NCBI RefSeq assembly: GCF_003464165.1 | Contig: NZ_QSEK01000052.1 | Location: 1-7,746 of the forward strand | Length of the DNA: 7,746 nucleotides | Source: Eubacterium sp. AM49-13BH | Lineage (GTDB): Bacteria; Bacillota; Clostridia; Lachnospirales; Lachnospiraceae | Direction of reading: 5' to 3' | Part shown: positions 5,966 to 7,746 of the stretch, in pieces | How the letters are laid out: every line of letters begins with the position of its first letter | Numbering within the stretch: the first letter of the stretch is position 1 | Program-made: the position numbers and the translations under genes | Notes under the pieces: generated by a model | Databases searched by the model: none | Seen by the model: only the letters and a program-made list of their open reading frames with translations | Told to the model about the DNA's origin: nothing

Positions 5966-6303
5966 AATTTCCCTTATATGCCTCAAATCCCCCAACCACT
6001 GTCTTACATCGATATCCGAGTCTTGACATTTTCTCGCATACAATCAGACTTAACGCTCCTTTATCACAATAAAAAATATATATTCTGTCTTTATTACTGA
6101 ATAATCGTCTGAATTCATATGAAACTTTTCCATATCTGAATATATTATTTATATCTGCCATCAGCTTATTATATTCATAAATGTATAGCGCCTTTTATTC
6201 TGGAATGTAAAAATTTGTCTTCTTCTCTTATATCTATTATTGTTACATAGGGATCATTTACATAATAATCTATTTTTCTGGAACTGACCATTTCACATGA
6301 CAT
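5952..6303 (-). pseudogene. Rhodanese-like domain gene split by a frameshift
   Basis: The first frame (6303-6175) encodes 42 residues ending VTIIDIREEDKF, a few residues, then IKGAIHL: the start of a single rhodanese domain (IDIRE...HIKGAI). It meets TGA at 6175-6177. A +1 shift there continues as EYNKLMADINN and runs to the stop at 5952-5954. That second part holds YIFYCDKGALS, with the presumed catalytic Cys of the rhodanese loop, and GYRCKTVVGGFEAYKG. Joined, the product is about 116 residues, the normal size for a single-domain sulfurtransferase. The second frame alone has an in-frame ATG at 6159-6161 (69 aa) but would lack half the fold. The first ATG (6301-6303) has only a weak AGGT upstream. 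It may be a real pseudogene, a sequencing indel, or unlikely recoding. Confidence 0.8.
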
Positions 6304-6378
6304 ATGTTACCTGCATAATATAGGTTTTATTATATTATACTTTCATTATATTGTTTTATTACCACTTTGTTATGTAAG

Positions 6379-6394
6379 GCCGCGTATGCGACCC
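6379..6394 (-). other. GC-rich hairpin downstream of the Asn/Ser-rich gene
   Basis: On the minus strand GGTCGC pairs with GCGGCC across an ATAC loop. It stands out in very AT-rich sequence and lies just after the small gene. No T-run follows, so a terminator role is uncertain. Confidence 0.4.
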
Positions 6395-6403
6395 ATATTC
6401 TGA

Positions 6404-6577
6404 CTAATAGCAGTCAGACTCATCTGAGACTGATTTATTATTCTTAGAATTCTTAGATGTCTCGTTTTTGCTGTTTGTAGAATTAGTCTCATTGTATGAA
6501 TTTCTTGAGTTTGTTGAATTGCTGGAATTAGTAGAATTCTTTGAATTTGTTGAATTTTTAGATGTGTTCTTTGACAT
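6404..6577 (-). CDS. Small Asn/Ser-rich tripeptide-repeat protein, unknown function
   Basis: A 57-aa, very hydrophilic protein. Its core (about 8-39) is an almost unbroken run of tripeptides of the form x-Asn-Ser (KNS, TNS, SNS, RNS) with two Glu-ending units (YNE, KNE). It ends in an acidic SDESDCY tail with one Cys. There is no signal peptide or membrane segment. A strong GGAGG eight bases before the ATG at 6575-6577 argues that it is truly translated; an in-frame ATG five codons earlier would overlap that site. The codons vary within the repeat, so it is not a recent DNA expansion. It stands alone between the first tRNA array and the rhodanese gene. I do not recognise a characterised family; spore or stress protein roles would be guesses. 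Confidence 0.7.
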   Translation of the reverse strand: MSKNTSKNSTNSKNSTNSSNSTNSRNSYNETNSTNSKNETSKNSKNNKSVSDESDCY

Positions 6578-6685
6578 AATATCAACCTCCATTAATATTT
6601 TTCATTAATGTAGTATTGCTGTTTTGTCTGTTTTTATTCATTAGAACACTTATAAATATATTTTGATATTAAATATTCCTCAGAT

Positions 6686-6715
6686 AATAAAAAAACCTTG
6701 CATATCTGCAAGGTT
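6686..6715 (-). terminator. Rho-independent terminator of the rRNA-tRNA operon
   Basis: On the minus strand AACCTTGCA pairs with TGCAAGGTT over a four-base loop (6694-6715), followed by a run of seven T. It lies just beyond tRNA-Arg and ends the rRNA-linked tRNA array. Confidence 0.93.
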
Positions 6716-6722
6716 AAATAAA

Positions 6723-6796
6723 TGTACGTGACAAGATTCGAACTCGCGACCTTCTGGTCCGTAGCCAGACGCTCTATCCAGCTGAGCTACACGTAC
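6723..6796 (-). tRNA. tRNA-Arg (ACG)
   Basis: Anticodon ACG lies in loop CTACGGA, normally edited to ICG. The acceptor GTACGTG/CACGTAC is perfect; the T-stem has two G-U pairs. Discriminator A; CCA is not encoded. It is the last gene of the array. Confidence 0.95.
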
Positions 6797-6819
6797 TTCC
6801 TAAACACTCTCGTGTTTAG

Positions 6820-6906
6820 TGCCGGCAACGGGAATCGAACCCGTATGGGAGTATAAGTCCCGCAGGATTTTAAGTCCTGTGCGTCTGCCAGTTCCGCCAC
6901 ACCGGC
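6820..6906 (-). tRNA. tRNA-Leu (UAA)
   Basis: A class II tRNA of 87 bases with a long variable arm. Anticodon TAA lies in loop CTTAAAA. The acceptor is GCCGGTG/TGCCGGC with A73; CCA is not encoded. Confidence 0.95.
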
Positions 6907-6945
6907 TTGGTGTACTATTAATTATTGCCATCATAATGATAGCAG

Positions 6946-7019
6946 CGACCCGGATGGGGTTCGAACCCACGACCTCCGCCGTGACAGGGCGGCGCTCTAA
7001 CCAGCTGAGCCACCAGGCC
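6946..7019 (-). tRNA. tRNA-Asp (GUC)
   Basis: Anticodon GTC lies in loop CTGTCAC, with discriminator G as expected for aspartate. The acceptor GGCCTGG/CCGGGTC has two wobble pairs. CCA is not encoded. Confidence 0.95.
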
Positions 7020-7036
7020 ATAACGAGTAGAACAAG

Positions 7037-7110
7037 TGGACCTTCGGGGACTCGAACCCAGGACCGACCGGTTATGAGCCGGTTGCTCTAACCAACTGAG
7101 CTAAAGGTCC
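7037..7110 (-). tRNA. tRNA-Met (CAU), possibly tRNA-Ile2
   Basis: Anticodon CAT lies in loop CTCATAA; the acceptor GGACCTT/AAGGTCC is perfect. C4-G69 and C5-G68 are pairs favoured by TilS, so a lysidine-modified Ile2 is a real alternative to elongator Met. The lack of an initiator-type 1-72 mismatch excludes fMet. The T-stem CTGGG/CCCCG has a U50-C64 mismatch. Confidence 0.9.
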
Positions 7111-7114
7111 AAAA

Positions 7115-7186
7115 AGCCGACTGTCGGAGTCGAACCAACAACCTGCTGATTACAAATCAGCTGCTCTGCCATTGAGCCAAGTCGGC
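7115..7186 (-). tRNA. tRNA-Thr (UGU)
   Basis: Anticodon TGT lies in loop TTTGTAA. The acceptor GCCGACT/AGTCGGC is perfect, with U73. CCA is not encoded. Confidence 0.95.
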
Positions 7187-7215
7187 AATTTGAATTTCCT
7201 TTATGTTCTACTCTA

Positions 7216-7287
7216 TGACTCCAAGGGGATTTGAACCCCTGATACCACCGTGAAAGGGTGGTGTCTTAACCGCTTGACCATGGAGCC
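7216..7287 (-). tRNA. tRNA-Glu (UUC)
   Basis: Anticodon TTC lies in loop CTTTCAC. The acceptor GGCTCCA/TGGAGTC has one G-U pair, with A73. CCA is not encoded. Confidence 0.95.
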
Positions 7288-7298
7288 GTATAAAAAAA

Positions 7299-7349
7299 TA
7301 TAAGAATGAATTGGAACAATTATCCTATTGTCCTATATCCATTCTTATA
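7299..7349. repeat. Long imperfect hairpin between tRNA-Asn and tRNA-Glu
   Basis: The outer arms TATAAGAATG (7299-7308) and its exact complement (7340-7349) enclose a second paired segment (ACAAT/ATTGT). In the precursor RNA this would fold into a long stem, a plausible processing site between the two tRNAs. Confidence 0.6.
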
Positions 7350-7350
7350 A

Positions 7351-7422
7351 CTCCCCGAGTAGGGCTCGAACCTACAACAACTCGGTTAACAGCCGAGTGC
7401 TCTACCATTGAGCTATCGAGGA
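7351..7422 (-). tRNA. tRNA-Asn (GUU)
   Basis: Anticodon GTT lies in loop CTGTTAA, with discriminator G. The acceptor TCCTCGA/TCGGGGA has one wobble pair. It is the first tRNA after the 23S gene. CCA is not encoded. Confidence 0.95.
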
Positions 7423-7430
7423 TTATAAAC

Positions 7431-7450
7431 TTGAAAGATTGCTCTTTCAA
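7431..7450 (-). other. Hairpin in the 23S-tRNA spacer
   Basis: TTGAAAGA and its exact complement pair across a four-base loop. It is a likely processing signal in the precursor between 23S rRNA and tRNA-Asn. Confidence 0.5.
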
Positions 7451-7534
7451 AACTGCACATTAAAATTCTTTCATCCGATTACTCTTAAGAATAACTCTCT
7501 TTGTTCTATCCAAACCGTCTTAACCTTTTCTCTT

Positions 7535-7746
7535 GGTTAAGCCCTCGACCTATTAGTACAGATCAGCTCCATATGTCACCACACTTCCACCTTCTGCCTA
7601 TCTACCTCGTCGTCTTCAAGGGGTCTTACTAACTTACGTTATGGGATATCTCATCTTGAGGGGGGCTTCACGCTTAGATGCCTTCAGCGTTTATCCCGTC
7701 CCGACTTGGCTACCCGGCTATGCATTTGGCAATGCAACCGGTGCAC
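7535..7746 (-). rRNA. rrl: 23S ribosomal RNA, 3' end (5' part outside window)
   Basis: The complement reads as the conserved 23S 3' end: a CTGTACTAATAGGTCGAGGG segment followed by CTTAACC, and further in, GATAAACGCTGAAGGCATCTA. About 210 bases of roughly 2,900 are present. The mature 3' end is placed near 7535 by the terminal GGTTAAG/CTTAACC element and is approximate. Confidence 0.96.

Noticed and set aside
6175..6180. Programmed frameshift like that of prfB
   Set aside because: The site is TTA-TGA without the CTT-TGA-C slip or an internal Shine-Dalgarno at the right distance; rhodaneses are not known to need recoding.
6370..6585. 71-aa open frame overlapping the Asn/Ser-rich gene
   Set aside because: It is the other-frame reading of the repeat (Ile/Gln/Leu-rich) and lacks the ribosome binding site spacing that the Asn/Ser frame has.
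6800..7091. Open frames on both strands across the tRNA array
   Set aside because: They are translations of tRNA-Leu, tRNA-Asp and tRNA-CAU genes, a common artefact of tRNA clusters.

Overview
The window looks like a low-GC Clostridia (Firmicutes) chromosome, most likely Lachnospiraceae-like. The evidence is strong GGAGG ribosome binding sites, an AT-rich background, 13 tRNA genes none of which encodes its CCA end, and the typical housekeeping trio rlmL/ypsC-like, rdgB and yfcE-like. Every supported gene is on the minus strand, so transcription runs from right to left.

Layout, in transcription order. Positions 7746-7535 are the 3' end of a 23S rRNA. Seven tRNAs follow (Asn, Glu, Thr, CAU, Asp, Leu, Arg; 7422-6723), with no 5S gene between 23S and the tRNAs, and a strong terminator at 6686-6715. 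Next come a 57-aa Asn/Ser-rich tripeptide-repeat protein (6577-6404), a rhodanese-like gene split by a frameshift (6303-5952), and a compact operon of a THUMP-type RNA methyltransferase, an XTP/dITP pyrophosphatase and an MJ0936/YfcE-type phosphodiesterase (5891-3637). A second array of six tRNAs (Pro, Gly, Arg, His, Gln, Lys; 3491-2903) has a perfect-consensus promoter behind phased A-tracts and ends in a terminator at 2861-2895.

Beyond that terminator lies an accessory block (about 2830-1). It holds a small three-helix membrane protein, a DUF3267-type HExxH membrane protein, and a MarR regulator followed by two overlapping radical SAM genes. The last three match the layout known as the 'radical SAM mobile pair' system: MarR regulator, protein B, protein A. 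Its biochemical function is not known to me. The MarR gene has a recognisable promoter embedded in a perfect 17-bp inverted repeat that also covers its ribosome binding site. The radical SAM genes are visibly richer in G+C than their neighbours, which fits horizontal transfer.

The most notable points are the mobile radical SAM module with its palindromic control region, the missing 5S gene, several tRNAs with damaged stems, the frameshifted rhodanese, the tripeptide-repeat protein, and a diverged repeat behind two accessory genes. Two of the tRNA lesions and the rhodanese frameshift could also be small indel errors in the assembly; this cannot be settled from the sequence alone.
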